A stretch of DNA of 64,000 nucleotides from Cytobacillus firmus (GTDB taxonomy: Bacteria; Bacillota; Bacilli; Bacillales; Cytobacillaceae). Made by a program: the position numbers and the translations under genes. The notes beneath the pieces are model-generated. The model did no database searches and was not told the DNA's origin. It worked only from the letters and a program-made list of their open reading frames with translations. Positions 46,700-55,475 of the stretch are shown piece by piece. The DNA is taken from assembly GCF_023612095.1 (NCBI RefSeq), contig NZ_CP086235.1, forward strand, positions 2,119,501-2,183,500. Direction: 5' to 3'. Position 1 is the first letter of the stretch. Every line of letters begins with the position of its first letter.

Positions 46700-48049
46700 T
46701 CAAAATCCATATTTTAGGGCTAACGTACGAATCCCATCTCCGATCTTCTTCACCCCAACCGCAATTTTCCTGTCATCCACCTGTGACACGCTTAACCGGA
46801 TACGGTTTTCCTGCCTGTATTCAGGGAGGTACATACCTGCTGCATCCTGAACCAAAACATTATTCTTTTGCAGATGCTCGACAAGATGCTTTGCTTTCAA
46901 CCTGCCCGGAAGCTCAACTGTTGAATAGAATCCCGAATTCCCGCCAGTAAAAGCAGCACCAGGGGGCAAATGCTCCAGGTACGCCTTTTTGAGAATGGTG
47001 CCTTTCTTTTTGTATTGCCGCCGGAGTTTTTCAATATGGGCTTTAAACATTCCGCTGCTTAAGTAAATCTCAAGTGCCCCTTGTGTGAGGACTGGTGTAT
47101 GGACGTCTGCTGCAAATTTGGCTTGTGTAAAGCTTCTCATTAAGGCTTCCGGAAGAACGGCCAATCCTAATCTAAGTCCTGGCAGCAAAACTTTTGAGAA
47201 GCTTTTTGTATAAATGACTCTTCCGCTAGGGTCATAGGCAAACATGGGGTCTGCCTTTTTCCTGGTATCAAGGTCTCCCATATAGTCATCCTCAATAATG
47301 TAGACATCATATTTTTGAGCAAGCTCGACAATCTGCTTTTTTTCCTGGTTGGAGTAGCTGCAGCCTGTCGGGTTCTGGAATCTGGAGACTGTATAGAAAA
47401 ACTTGACGCTTCGTTCTCTGAATACCTTTTCCAGATTATTAAGATCAATGCCATTCTGATTTACCTCTATGCCGATCGGTTTCAGGCCGCGCGAAGTAAT
47501 GGAATCTATGAAACTGAAGTGTGTTGGCTGTTCTACGCAAATCTCATTTTTCTTATTGGGAAAAGGCAGTGAGATTAATAGATCCAAAGCCTGCTGGGAT
47601 CCAGATACAACGGCAATTCTATCAGGCGGGGCGAAAACCTGCAGGTCCTGAAGCTGATCTGAAAGCTGATGCCGAAGACTCGCCAAGCCGAGGGGATGGG
47701 AATACTGAAACATTTCTTCCTTATAAAGTTCAATTGCCTGATTCATGCAATGCTGATAATCACGGTAGGGCATCCTGCTTTTATCCGGTCCTGCCGAAAC
47801 AAAGTCTATTTTCATTTGAGTTTGTTTTTTGGGTTTATCTGTCCCTACTGCAAAATAGCCGCTTTTTGGCACAGAGTAAATCAGATGTGCCTTTTCCAAT
47901 TCACTGTAAGCTTTTAGTACAGTGTTGATGCTGCAGCAGAATTCCTTGGCAACCCTGCGGATGGAGGGGAGCTTTTCTCCGGATTTTAACTTTTCATCAT
48001 CTAATCTGGATTGGATTTCTCCTATGATTTCCTCATATTTAGTGCTCAT
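46700..48049 (-). CDS. MocR/PdxR-type regulator (GntR HTH + aminotransferase domain)
   Basis: GntR winged helix at residues 1-70 (SGEKLPSIRRVAKEFCCSINTVLKAYSELEK) fused to a fold-type I aminotransferase domain with the PLP lysine in YTKSFSKVLLPGLRLG and the Asp/Tyr motifs (IIEDDYMGDL). MocR proteins sense amines through PLP and control vitamin B6 or GABA genes. ATG 48049 follows AAGGTG; a longer frame to 48118 exists. The divergent beta-lactamase gene could be a target. Confidence 0.92.
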   Translation of the reverse strand: MSTKYEEIIGEIQSRLDDEKLKSGEKLPSIRRVAKEFCCSINTVLKAYSELEKAHLIYSVPKSGYFAVGTDKPKKQTQMKIDFVSAGPDKSRMPYRDYQHCMNQAIELYKEEMFQYSHPLGLASLRHQLSDQLQDLQVFAPPDRIAVVSGSQQALDLLISLPFPNKKNEICVEQPTHFSFIDSITSRGLKPIGIEVNQNGIDLNNLEKVFRERSVKFFYTVSRFQNPTGCSYSNQEKKQIVELAQKYDVYIIEDDYMGDLDTRKKADPMFAYDPSGRVIYTKSFSKVLLPGLRLGLAVLPEALMRSFTQAKFAADVHTPVLTQGALEIYLSSGMFKAHIEKLRRQYKKKGTILKKAYLEHLPPGAAFTGGNSGFYSTVELPGRLKAKHLVEHLQKNNVLVQDAAGMYLPEYRQENRIRLSVSQVDDRKIAVGVKKIGDGIRTLALKYGF

Positions 48050-48194
48050 GAATTCACACCTTGCTGAAGATTTGTATGGGTACAGATGGCTAAAAAGCTT
48101 CTTTTCTGTATCCATCATGCTGTTTATAGTATAAGGGACAATTATAGGGCTGACATCATGACGGAAATCCTATTTTATGAAGGAGGAAGAAAAG

Positions 48195-48992
48195 ATGAAT
48201 TGGATGAGGAGAATGGGTATAGCCGTTTTTGCCTTGTTATTGCTGCTGGCAGGTACAGGTGCTGAGGCATTAGGCGGAAAAGAAAACACGAAGGAGCTGC
48301 ACATTGAAGAAGTTTTTGCAGGAATAGAGGGAACAATGGTTCTCAAAAATCTTAAGAATGACAAGGTTCATGTCTATAACAAGGAGAGGAGCAAAGAGAG
48401 ACTGACGCCGGAGTCAACCTTCAAAGTCGCCAATGCCCTAATCGGGCTCGAAACTGCCGCTGTGAGAGATGAATACGAAGTGAAACGTTGGGATGGAGTC
48501 GAACGGGAATTTGAAAGCTGGAACCGGGATCATTCTCTTGCTTCTGCCATGAGGGAATCGGCTATCTGGTTTTATCAGGACATGGCAAGGACAATTGGTG
48601 AAAAGAAAATGACCGATTACGTAGCAAAGATAGGGTATGGGAACCAGGACATATCTGGCGGAATTGATTCGTTCTGGTTGGACAGCAGCCTGAGAATAAC
48701 CGCAGCAGAACAAGCAGATTTTATCGAAAAATTAGTTGAAGAGGACTTGCCATTCTCAAAACAGAACCAAAAGACAGTCAAACGAATAATGATTCAGGAT
48801 GAACAGGATCACTTCATTTTACATGGAAAAACAGGGACAAGGCTCTCTGACATGGGCCTTGGCTGGTATGTTGGTTTTGTTGAAACGGAGAAGGGGATAT
48901 GGGTGTTTGCGGTGAATATTGATGGAACAGGCACTGAGGCCAGGAATATTGCTTTAGAAGTATTGAAGGAGAAAGAAATTATTAAGAACTAA
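48195..48992 (+). CDS. Class D beta-lactamase (intrinsic Bacillus type)
   Basis: A 265-residue secreted serine beta-lactamase. STFK (nucleophile Ser74 and Lys77), the SAIW second motif, YGN (in IGYGNQDISG) and KTGT are all present and in order, as in OXA-type enzymes. The N terminus is a signal peptide with a hydrophobic core. GGAGG lies eight bases before the ATG at 48195. Such enzymes are intrinsic to several Bacillus species and hydrolyse penicillins weakly to moderately. Confidence 0.9.
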   Translation: MNWMRRMGIAVFALLLLLAGTGAEALGGKENTKELHIEEVFAGIEGTMVLKNLKNDKVHVYNKERSKERLTPESTFKVANALIGLETAAVRDEYEVKRWDGVEREFESWNRDHSLASAMRESAIWFYQDMARTIGEKKMTDYVAKIGYGNQDISGGIDSFWLDSSLRITAAEQADFIEKLVEEDLPFSKQNQKTVKRIMIQDEQDHFILHGKTGTRLSDMGLGWYVGFVETEKGIWVFAVNIDGTGTEARNIALEVLKEKEIIKN

Positions 48993-49000
48993 GCTGGATC

Positions 49001-49032
49001 AGGGGGAACCATGTCCTGGTTCCCCTGTTTTA
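49001..49032. terminator. Bidirectional terminator
   Basis: CAGGGGGAACCA pairs with TGGTTCCCCTG and is followed by TTTT, between convergent genes. Confidence 0.8.
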
Positions 49033-49491
49033 CTGAACCTCCGCCACAAATGTAAAAGAAATTTCACCGTTTTGCCATTCCGCTAGGACTTCATAAATAT
49101 ATTTTCCCTTATCTGCAGGCATGTTAATTTGATTATCCTCCAGCTTGATATCACTTTCTATTCCCGTTTCATTCCATAAATACACCTTCATTACTGGATC
49201 ATCTTCAATTTTCACTTTGACTTTCTGGTCCGGTTTTACAGGAATAGGTTTAAGCTGTACTGCCATCTGATTCGGGGATGCATGATCGGTTTTGATTGAT
49301 TCCGTTTCAAGGCCTTTTTTTCTGACCCACTGATAGTTTCCTTTTTCCATTCGATATTCTGTTCCATTCACTTCAATAGTTGCTGTCTTCTCTGGCGGAA
49401 ATTTCGTGTGATCCACCGGTTTATCTGAACAGCCAAACAGTAAGCTGACAGAGGCAATTACGATTATACTTACTAATCTTAAACTCCGCAT
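49030..49491 (-). CDS. Putative lipoprotein (153 aa)
   Basis: An N-terminal signal with the lipobox LLFGC suggests lipidation at Cys21. The rest is a mostly beta, Lys/Glu-rich domain (EKTATIEVNGTEYRMEKG, YEVLAEWQNGEISFTFVAEV), similar in style to small Bacillus lipoproteins with an Ig-like fold. Function unknown. Confidence 0.72.
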   Translation of the reverse strand: MRSLRLVSIIVIASVSLLFGCSDKPVDHTKFPPEKTATIEVNGTEYRMEKGNYQWVRKKGLETESIKTDHASPNQMAVQLKPIPVKPDQKVKVKIEDDPVMKVYLWNETGIESDIKLEDNQINMPADKGKYIYEVLAEWQNGEISFTFVAEVQ

Positions 49492-49603
49492 TGTGCCACC
49501 CGCCTTTTATGATGGTTATTAAAAACAGTTTATCTGAAAAAGGAGATCTTATATATAGCTAGAATTAAATTAGTAAAATGCCAAAGGAAAGGAATTTTTG
49601 AAG

Positions 49604-50008
49604 ATGAAGAAAATCTCACTAATACATTCTCCGGTTTTACCTGCAGTTGACTATGCTTACGCCTCCCATATCCCTTCTGGAATGGATCTTTATTTTATGG
49701 CAGGGGCCTGTCCGCTCGACAAAGAGGGAAAAGTTCCTGAGGGAAAAGGCTATGAAGAACAGGCCAGGCTTTGTGTTGAAAACCTGAAAGCAGCCTTACA
49801 GGAATGTGGAGCTGAATTAAAGGATGTGGCTTATACTAGAGTTCTGGTAGCATCCTCTGACCAGGCAGATTTGGTGGCTGCATGGAAGGCAGTCAGAGAG
49901 GAATTCGGTTCCCATGATGTTCCGAGTACATTGTCCGGTGTTACCGTTTTGGGGTATAGCGGCCAATTAGTTGAGATAGAGGCAGTTGCTGCAGTAGCTA
50001 AAGAATAA
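49604..50008 (+). CDS. RidA family protein (enamine/imine deaminase)
   Basis: A 134-residue RidA/YjgF protein: FMAGACPLDKEGKVPEG, EEQARLCVENLKAAL and VRVLVAS-like core followed by the VEIEAVAAV C-terminal strand. RidA proteins form trimers and hydrolyse reactive enamines from PLP enzymes. The usual catalytic Arg lies in ARTLV-type position (YTRVLVASS). A degenerate copy of its 3' end occurs at 51528-51645. Confidence 0.9.
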   Translation: MKKISLIHSPVLPAVDYAYASHIPSGMDLYFMAGACPLDKEGKVPEGKGYEEQARLCVENLKAALQECGAELKDVAYTRVLVASSDQADLVAAWKAVREEFGSHDVPSTLSGVTVLGYSGQLVEIEAVAAVAKE

Positions 50009-50088
50009 TTCATTTTTATTCAAGTAAATTAAATAAACTGATGACTAATATGTTAAAATTTTTCGAGGATAAAAAAGGGGATTTTAAC

Positions 50089-50907
50089 ATGAATACTTTA
50101 AAAAATTCTATTTCTTATTTACTAATGATTCCTGCTATCTTAATAGGAACCTTTGCCATGGCTGCAAATGGTGTGAGTCCCGGAATATCGCTTCAAAACA
50201 TCCTAATCTGGATAATGGGAACTGTTTTGTGTTCTTATTATTTGGTTCCTAAAAAGGAGAAAAGAGTAAGTAAAGGGAACCTCATTATAACCTGCATTCC
50301 AGTAGCCTTATTAGTTCTTCCATTCCTGTTTGATGGTTCAGGCGGTGTTCATCGCTGGATAACTTTTGGACCGGTTAACATAAATGCAGCAAGTATTATT
50401 TTGCCATTTTTAATTATACAGCTATGGAAAAATCGGACAAGCCATGCAATCGCACTGTACTTTATTACTTTATTAATATTGCTATTCCATCCAGATGCAG
50501 GTCAATTAACTTCATTTGCCTGTGCAGCTTTTATTATTTTGTGGAAGAAAATAAGTAATTGGAAGTTAAAGTTATTAAGCTTTATGCTTAGCGTTGTCAC
50601 AGTTATCATTTCATGGATTTTCCTCGATGATTTAGCACCGGTTCCTTTTGTAGAAGATATTATCTTTTTGGTTGCAGACCTTGGTTTTGTCTGGCTGATT
50701 TTAGGTGTTTTGTCGTTGCTGTTATTATTAAGTCCATTCTTTTATTACGGCAGAAATAATATTTTATCGTTATCTTTGGGAGTTTACTTTTTAATGGCTA
50801 TGATTGTAACGTTATTTGGTCATTTTCCAATGCCGATCATGGGGTATGGAATCTCACCCATAATCGGTTATTTTCTTGCCGTCAGCTGGATTAGAATAAA
50901 TAATTGA
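50089..50907 (+). CDS. Membrane protein with FtsW/RodA-like motif (272 aa)
   Basis: Eight or nine membrane segments. GGVHRWITFGPVNINAAS strongly recalls the GVKRWLxLGPxxxQPSE motif of SEDS glycosyltransferases (FtsW/RodA/SpoVE), but the protein is shorter than the about 380 residues of that family and lacks the second half. The ATG at 50089 follows AAGGGG. It may be a diverged SEDS paralog. Cotranscribed with the next gene. Confidence 0.6.
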   Translation: MNTLKNSISYLLMIPAILIGTFAMAANGVSPGISLQNILIWIMGTVLCSYYLVPKKEKRVSKGNLIITCIPVALLVLPFLFDGSGGVHRWITFGPVNINAASIILPFLIIQLWKNRTSHAIALYFITLLILLFHPDAGQLTSFACAAFIILWKKISNWKLKLLSFMLSVVTVIISWIFLDDLAPVPFVEDIIFLVADLGFVWLILGVLSLLLLLSPFFYYGRNNILSLSLGVYFLMAMIVTLFGHFPMPIMGYGISPIIGYFLAVSWIRINN

Positions 50908-50921
50908 AAATGGAGAACTAA

Positions 50922-51485
50922 ATGTCTATTATCCTTGCAATAATCGTCCTTATGGGTTTATTTATTTTAGGAATCAGGTTATGGAAGACGAGCAGAATAG
51001 TGTCACTGCTCTTTATACTGCCTGTATTGGCAATATTCCTTTTTGCCGGATATGTGTTTTTTAACTCTTGGTATCATACTGCTCCAGATTCATTGAATTT
51101 CACAGTCGAAAAGGAAAATCAATCCTATACAGTGACAGGCGTTTGGAAAAAACCATTAGATGCATATAGATTTCCCACAGATTTTATTGTTTTTTATGTT
51201 CCTGGTAATGGGGAAGTAACGGAAGTTAAGCGAAATAGATCTGAGGATTATGAAAAAATGGATAGCCTTTACTTTGAAGATTCGGTTCAGGAATGGTTAA
51301 AAAATGAGCAACCTCCTGAATTAGAACCTCAACTATTTGATATAGAGACATCCAGGGAATTTAGTTTTTCATTTGCACTGCCGGAAAATGTAAAACCAGA
51401 CGAGGTAAAAATCTATTATGTTCATATGAGAGATGAACCAATGGAAGCCTTAGAGTTTTGGTTTAAGGAGATTGAGTTGAAATAA
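50922..51485 (+). CDS. Hypothetical membrane-anchored protein (187 aa)
   Basis: Two N-terminal hydrophobic segments anchor an extracytoplasmic beta-rich domain (FTVEKENQSYTVTGVWKK, SREFSFSFALPENVKPDEV). GGAGAAC precedes the ATG, 14 bases after the FtsW-like gene, so the two are probably cotranscribed. No family recognised. Confidence 0.65.
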   Translation: MSIILAIIVLMGLFILGIRLWKTSRIVSLLFILPVLAIFLFAGYVFFNSWYHTAPDSLNFTVEKENQSYTVTGVWKKPLDAYRFPTDFIVFYVPGNGEVTEVKRNRSEDYEKMDSLYFEDSVQEWLKNEQPPELEPQLFDIETSREFSFSFALPENVKPDEVKIYYVHMRDEPMEALEFWFKEIELK

Positions 51486-51527
51486 TTCTCTTACGATTGG
51501 GTAACTGAAGCTAGCCTGCATTTGACC

Positions 51528-51645
51528 AATCAAAGAAGTATTCGGCGCCAATGATGTTCCGAGTATTTTGTCGGTGTCTCCGTTTTGGTTAAGCGGCCAA
51601 TTAGCTGAGCTAGAAGCGGGTGCTGCATTAGTGCCTAAGTCTCTA
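51528..51645 (+). pseudogene. Degenerate duplicate of the RidA gene 3' end
   Basis: EVFGANDVPSILS and SGQLAELEAGAAL correspond to EEFGSHDVPSTLS and SGQLVEIEAVAAV of RidA, with substitutions and a broken frame. It is a partial duplication about 1.6 kb downstream of the parent. Confidence 0.75.
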
Positions 51646-51727
51646 AGGGTTCATGAATTTAGTGTATAGAATTGAGTATGGGACACATAATAAAACCGCC
51701 ATAAGAATTCGATAATGGGGGTAGACC

Positions 51728-52843
51728 ATGACTTGTAATCAAATCCCGGATAATGCGTTAGAAATTATCACCAAAAAGTGCAGGGTGGTTAATATTTGTG
51801 TGTTTGTCTCGCCAGGCGTAAGGATTGAAAATAATGAGATCTGTACCTTGATTGGAAAAGCGAATGATATCTTATGCCGGTGCGGGATAGTATTTAATGT
51901 AGATAGGATAAAAAAACTTGAAGAGATTGTACCAAATCCGGACGATTATGATTTTGCACTTGAAGAGATAGATTCTGCAGCTGATTTTTTTTCGAATATG
52001 TCTAACTATCCAACTGCAGAGCTGTTATATAATCTTAAAACCTGCTGCACAGATGGAGCGCATATATCACTTCACTTCGTTAGAGGAGCAGCATTGAGAA
52101 ATAACGAATTTGGAGCTTCTATAGGGGATGTCAGCAACAATAAATATTTTTCAATGATGACAGCTATTGAACTTCGAGGGGAAAAAGTTGCACATGAGCT
52201 AGGGCATTGTTTAGGGCTGGACCATGTAAATAATCCAAACAATCTTATGTTCTTTCCGAATATGGGGTTTGATGTGTTGAATGAACAATGCGCAGCAATA
52301 AGACGAAGTCCTCTGATTCAAGAGGAGTTCTATCCGGTGTCATTTACTACAGAATTCCCTAAACGGATTGAGGTTGAAATACTTCGTTTGTCAGTTAGAG
52401 AAGTAACTGAATTTGTGGATGATGATATCGAGGTTAGGTTTAATTTTACAATCAATGTAATAAGGCCTGGGTCCAATCCTAATGAAGATCCGATTATTAT
52501 TATTAAGACAGAAAAACTTTCATGGGAGCACCATGACATTGAGGATGACCATCCTGAAATTCCGTATCACATCGGCCTTCGAACAGTGGTGGAAGTTCCA
52601 GATGTTAATGCTGGCATAAAAATCATAACGGATGTAACCGAATTTGATCCAGGAACTGATGAAAAAATAGATTTTCCCTCAATTCTCCTTAAGGACGATA
52701 CAAATTGGGGTATTGATCTCGGAGAATTTCTTACTTCGAGCACCCATGAAATTTTTTATGACATGGATTTGGTTTGTAAGACAACAGCACTACCTCCAAA
52801 ACATCAGGCAATCCCGAATTTTTGCGAAAATGCTATTATTTAA
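51728..52843 (+). CDS. Metzincin-type zinc protease-like protein (371 aa)
   Basis: HELGHCLGLDH (about residues 156-166) is the HExxHxxGxxH zinc motif, followed by LMF (Met-turn, about 173-175), so the metzincin fold is likely. The N terminus has no signal peptide and several Cys residues, which is odd for an exported protease. The C-terminal about 170 residues form a beta-rich domain with repeats of acidic residues (VTEFVDDDIEVRFNF). GGGGGTAG is a weak ribosome binding site before the ATG. Substrate unknown. Confidence 0.75.
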   Translation: MTCNQIPDNALEIITKKCRVVNICVFVSPGVRIENNEICTLIGKANDILCRCGIVFNVDRIKKLEEIVPNPDDYDFALEEIDSAADFFSNMSNYPTAELLYNLKTCCTDGAHISLHFVRGAALRNNEFGASIGDVSNNKYFSMMTAIELRGEKVAHELGHCLGLDHVNNPNNLMFFPNMGFDVLNEQCAAIRRSPLIQEEFYPVSFTTEFPKRIEVEILRLSVREVTEFVDDDIEVRFNFTINVIRPGSNPNEDPIIIIKTEKLSWEHHDIEDDHPEIPYHIGLRTVVEVPDVNAGIKIITDVTEFDPGTDEKIDFPSILLKDDTNWGIDLGEFLTSSTHEIFYDMDLVCKTTALPPKHQAIPNFCENAII

Positions 52844-52894
52844 CTTGCGAGTCCAATTCTAATGAGAACACTCTTTTGTTTGCCCTACGAAAAA

Positions 52895-52930
52895 GACCCT
52901 GCTGCAAAAGCAGCCGGGTCCATTTTTTAG
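52895..52930. terminator. Bidirectional terminator
   Basis: GACCCtGCTGC-AAAA-GCAGCcGGGTC with a T run, between convergent genes. Confidence 0.8.
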
Positions 52931-54393
52931 TTCTTCTTAAGAACAAGCATCTGATCCTCTATCGCATACACACAATCAGCTACCCGTTCAATAAATACCG
53001 TATCATGTGAAACCAGCAGAACAGTTCCTTGATAGGCTTTTAAAAATTGTTCCAGAGCCTCGATGCAATAAATATCCAGAAAATTTGTGGGTTCATCTAA
53101 TATCAGCACATTGTATCTGCCCAGGAAAAGCTGGCATAGCACGAGTCGGATTGCTTCGCCGCCGCTTAAACTCCGCACATCCTTTTTCAGGTCATTTCCT
53201 GTAAAATTCATGGAGTGCAGAACCGAACGAATTTTACTATCATCATAATCGCTTTTGTCTTTCATATAATCCAGCACCGTTCTGCTTTTATCGAATTGGT
53301 AATCCATCTGTTCATAGGCGCCGATTACCGCTTTAGGAGAGAGGGTAATACCCTCGCCGCGGTTCAGGATATGGTTGAGGAGTGTTGATTTTCCTAATCC
53401 GTTTTTTCCAGTAATGGCAATCGTTTTGCCAAGGGGGAATTGGAAGCTCGCTTCTTTCAGAAGTGTTTTTTCTCCGCCTTTTAACGTTACCCGATCTCCC
53501 ATAATTGGAAATTTATTGTGCATTTCCAGTGTTGGATGCTGATGAAAGCGAATCGTCATTTCTTCCTTTGGCGCATCCACATTCTCGAACATCTGTACCC
53601 GCTGCTCAATGGCTTTGGCTGCGCGCTGGACCGCCTTTTGGCTTGTATCCTTGGATTTTGTCATAAACATTTTATTGGCTTTGGCCTTAGTTTCCTTTTT
53701 GGAGATATGCCCGTTGGCTTGGGTAATTTTCTCAGCCTTTTTCATTTTTTCTTCTGCCGCTTTTATTAAGCGGGATTTCTCTTTCACATATTTTTCATGC
53801 TGCTCAAGCTGCTGTTTCCGCTGCAGTTCTCTTTGCTCTATATAATCAGAATAGTTACCGGTATATTCTGTCACAGTTCCGTCTTCAATTTCCCAAATTT
53901 TTGTGACGAGCTGGTCCAGAACATACCGGTCATGGCTGACGAGCACAAGGGCACCATAATAATAGGTCAGCTCATCAATAAAAAATTTTATCCCTTCCTT
54001 ATCGAGATGGGTGGTGGGCTCATCTATTAACAATCCTTCATAATAGCTGGAAAAAATGTGCGCTAATTTCCTCCTCGTTCTTTCCCCGCCGCTTAAACTT
54101 TCGATTTCCGTGTCCGGGATTCCCAGCTGACCAGCCAGTTTATAGTCTATTTCGCTTTCATCGGGCGCTGACAGCTGATCGAAATAGGCAAAATCAGCAA
54201 AGCAGTTAACCAGTCCTTTCTCAGGCTTTATCTGTTCAGCCATGAGCTTCAGGAGGGTGCTTTTCCCAGCCCCGTTTTTGCCGACAATTCCGATCCGGTC
54301 AAACTGATGCACAGCCAGCCGGGGAATGTTTAATACTACTCTATCTAAATAGGAAACTTCTATATTTTTTAATTCAAAAAGTACATTTTCCAT
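52927..54393 (-). CDS. ABC-F family ribosomal protection ATPase
   Basis: Two ABC domains in one chain without membrane segments: GKNGAGKST (Walker A), LSGGERTRRKLAHI, LLIDEPTTHLD, then GKNGLGKST, LSGGEAIRLVLCQL and LILDEPTNFLD. The charged linker between them (about 180-270) is the ribosome-reaching antibiotic-resistance region. It dislodges drugs such as lincosamides, streptogramins or pleuromutilins from the ribosome, but the specificity cannot be read. It overlaps the rlmA gene stop by one base, and the operon leader looks attenuated. Confidence 0.92.
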   Translation of the reverse strand: MENVLFELKNIEVSYLDRVVLNIPRLAVHQFDRIGIVGKNGAGKSTLLKLMAEQIKPEKGLVNCFADFAYFDQLSAPDESEIDYKLAGQLGIPDTEIESLSGGERTRRKLAHIFSSYYEGLLIDEPTTHLDKEGIKFFIDELTYYYGALVLVSHDRYVLDQLVTKIWEIEDGTVTEYTGNYSDYIEQRELQRKQQLEQHEKYVKEKSRLIKAAEEKMKKAEKITQANGHISKKETKAKANKMFMTKSKDTSQKAVQRAAKAIEQRVQMFENVDAPKEEMTIRFHQHPTLEMHNKFPIMGDRVTLKGGEKTLLKEASFQFPLGKTIAITGKNGLGKSTLLNHILNRGEGITLSPKAVIGAYEQMDYQFDKSRTVLDYMKDKSDYDDSKIRSVLHSMNFTGNDLKKDVRSLSGGEAIRLVLCQLFLGRYNVLILDEPTNFLDIYCIEALEQFLKAYQGTVLLVSHDTVFIERVADCVYAIEDQMLVLKKN

Positions 54394-55256
54394 TACGATA
54401 ACCTCGTTTCTTTTTGGTTTAATCCAATTAATATATCTGCGTCAATAGTGATTTGGCTGCTTTTGAATGCCTCCAAAGCTGTCTCATCGGCATCCCAGGC
54501 AAGGGGAGACATCTGCACTAAATGTGTCCGTTCCTTTTCATTCAACTCTTTTGCATCTGACACGGTGACAATGTCTATGAGCGTAAAATGCTTTTTAAAA
54601 AGGGAGATGGTTTCATCATTCCTGTAATTGCTGTTTTGATTGGTTCCATGAATGGCATTCCGCAGCTCTTGTAAATGAGCTGCACGCGGCACCACCTTAA
54701 TGATGAGCCCGCCTGGAGTCAGAATCCGTTTAAACTCCTTGTAATTAGAAGGAGAAAAGATATTTAAAATCATATTCATAGAACGATCAGCCATAGGAGA
54801 TTTTGCCAGATCCCCGACAAGCCAAATGGAATCTTTATAGCTTTTGGCAGCCTGAGCAATCCCTGCTTTGGATATATCCAGGCCAATCCCTGTCACTAGT
54901 CCGTTTCTGGAATAGCGCAAAATCTTTTCAAGATGCGATCCTTCACCGCATCCTGCATCAAGGATTAAGGCATCAGAATCGGCGGAAAAGGAGTCAATTG
55001 CGGCTGTTATTTTCTCATGAAGAAGTGTAAAAAGCTCACTCTCCATAATGATTTTCTTCCTGGCTTCAAATAAAGCTTTATTGTAACGGCCCTTCGGTGT
55101 ATGGCTGAGCATATTCACATAGCCATGGTGTGAGATATCAAAGGTATGCCTGTTTGGGCATATCAGGCTTTTCGCTTGAACAACCTGCAGTGAATCCTCA
55201 CATAGCGGGCATCTAAGTGCATTTACATAATTTTTATATTTAGAGTGACTATCCAT
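54393..55256 (-). CDS. RlmA-family 23S rRNA (guanine-N1) methyltransferase
   Basis: A zinc finger (CPLC ... CPNRH) at the N terminus is followed by HTFDISHHGYVNML, the RlmA signature, and a SAM-binding domain (ILDAGCGEGSHL). RlmA-type enzymes methylate G745 or G748 in the drug-binding tunnel. Cotranscription with an ABC-F factor suggests joint antibiotic resistance (for example macrolides). GAAAGGAAG precedes the ATG at 55256. A strong terminator lies right before it. Confidence 0.92.
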   Translation of the reverse strand: MDSHSKYKNYVNALRCPLCEDSLQVVQAKSLICPNRHTFDISHHGYVNMLSHTPKGRYNKALFEARKKIIMESELFTLLHEKITAAIDSFSADSDALILDAGCGEGSHLEKILRYSRNGLVTGIGLDISKAGIAQAAKSYKDSIWLVGDLAKSPMADRSMNMILNIFSPSNYKEFKRILTPGGLIIKVVPRAAHLQELRNAIHGTNQNSNYRNDETISLFKKHFTLIDIVTVSDAKELNEKERTHLVQMSPLAWDADETALEAFKSSQITIDADILIGLNQKETRLS

Positions 55257-55273
55257 TTTCTTCTTCCTTTCAA

Positions 55274-55302
55274 TAAAAAAATCACAGGCATCTGCCTGTG
55301 AT
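55274..55302 (-). terminator. Leader terminator of the rlmA/ABC-F operon
   Basis: On the minus strand AATCACAGGCA pairs with TGCCTGTGATT, followed by seven Ts, only 18 bases upstream of the rlmA start. It fits a transcription attenuator. Confidence 0.8.
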
Positions 55303-55407
55303 TCAGAGTAAAGGGAAGAGGGCCCATCCTAATTCGGTTAGGGGCTGATCAGGAGCCGTCAGCAAATAAACCTTCCTTTTGCTGTCTATTGGAAGGCTTA
55401 TAGACAT
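55303..55407 (-). CDS. Putative leader peptide of the rlmA/ABC-F operon
   Basis: A short frame ends (TGA) directly next to the attenuator hairpin. The ATG at 55407 has no ribosome binding site, but an in-frame TTG downstream follows AAGGAAGG and would give the 20-residue MLTAPDQPLTELGWALFPLL. Ribosome stalling on such a peptide could switch the terminator off. Confidence 0.45.
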   Translation of the reverse strand: MSISLPIDSKRKVYLLTAPDQPLTELGWALFPLL

Positions 55408-55440
55408 AAAAAAAGAAAGGCAGAAAAATCTGCCTTTCCA
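55406..55440 (-). terminator. First hairpin in the operon leader
   Basis: GGAAAGGCAGA-TTTT-TCTGCCTTTC with a following T run, near the predicted transcript start. Confidence 0.65.
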
Positions 55441-55443
55441 TTC

Positions 55444-55475
55444 ATAATAAAATTGCCATGCATTGACGGCAATTT
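55444..55475 (-). promoter_or_regulatory. Promoter of the rlmA/ABC-F operon
   Basis: TTGCCG (55467-55472) and TATTAT (55444-55449) are 17 bases apart on the minus strand. The inverted repeat AAATTGCC/GGCAATTT overlaps the -35 and could bind a regulator. Confidence 0.6.
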
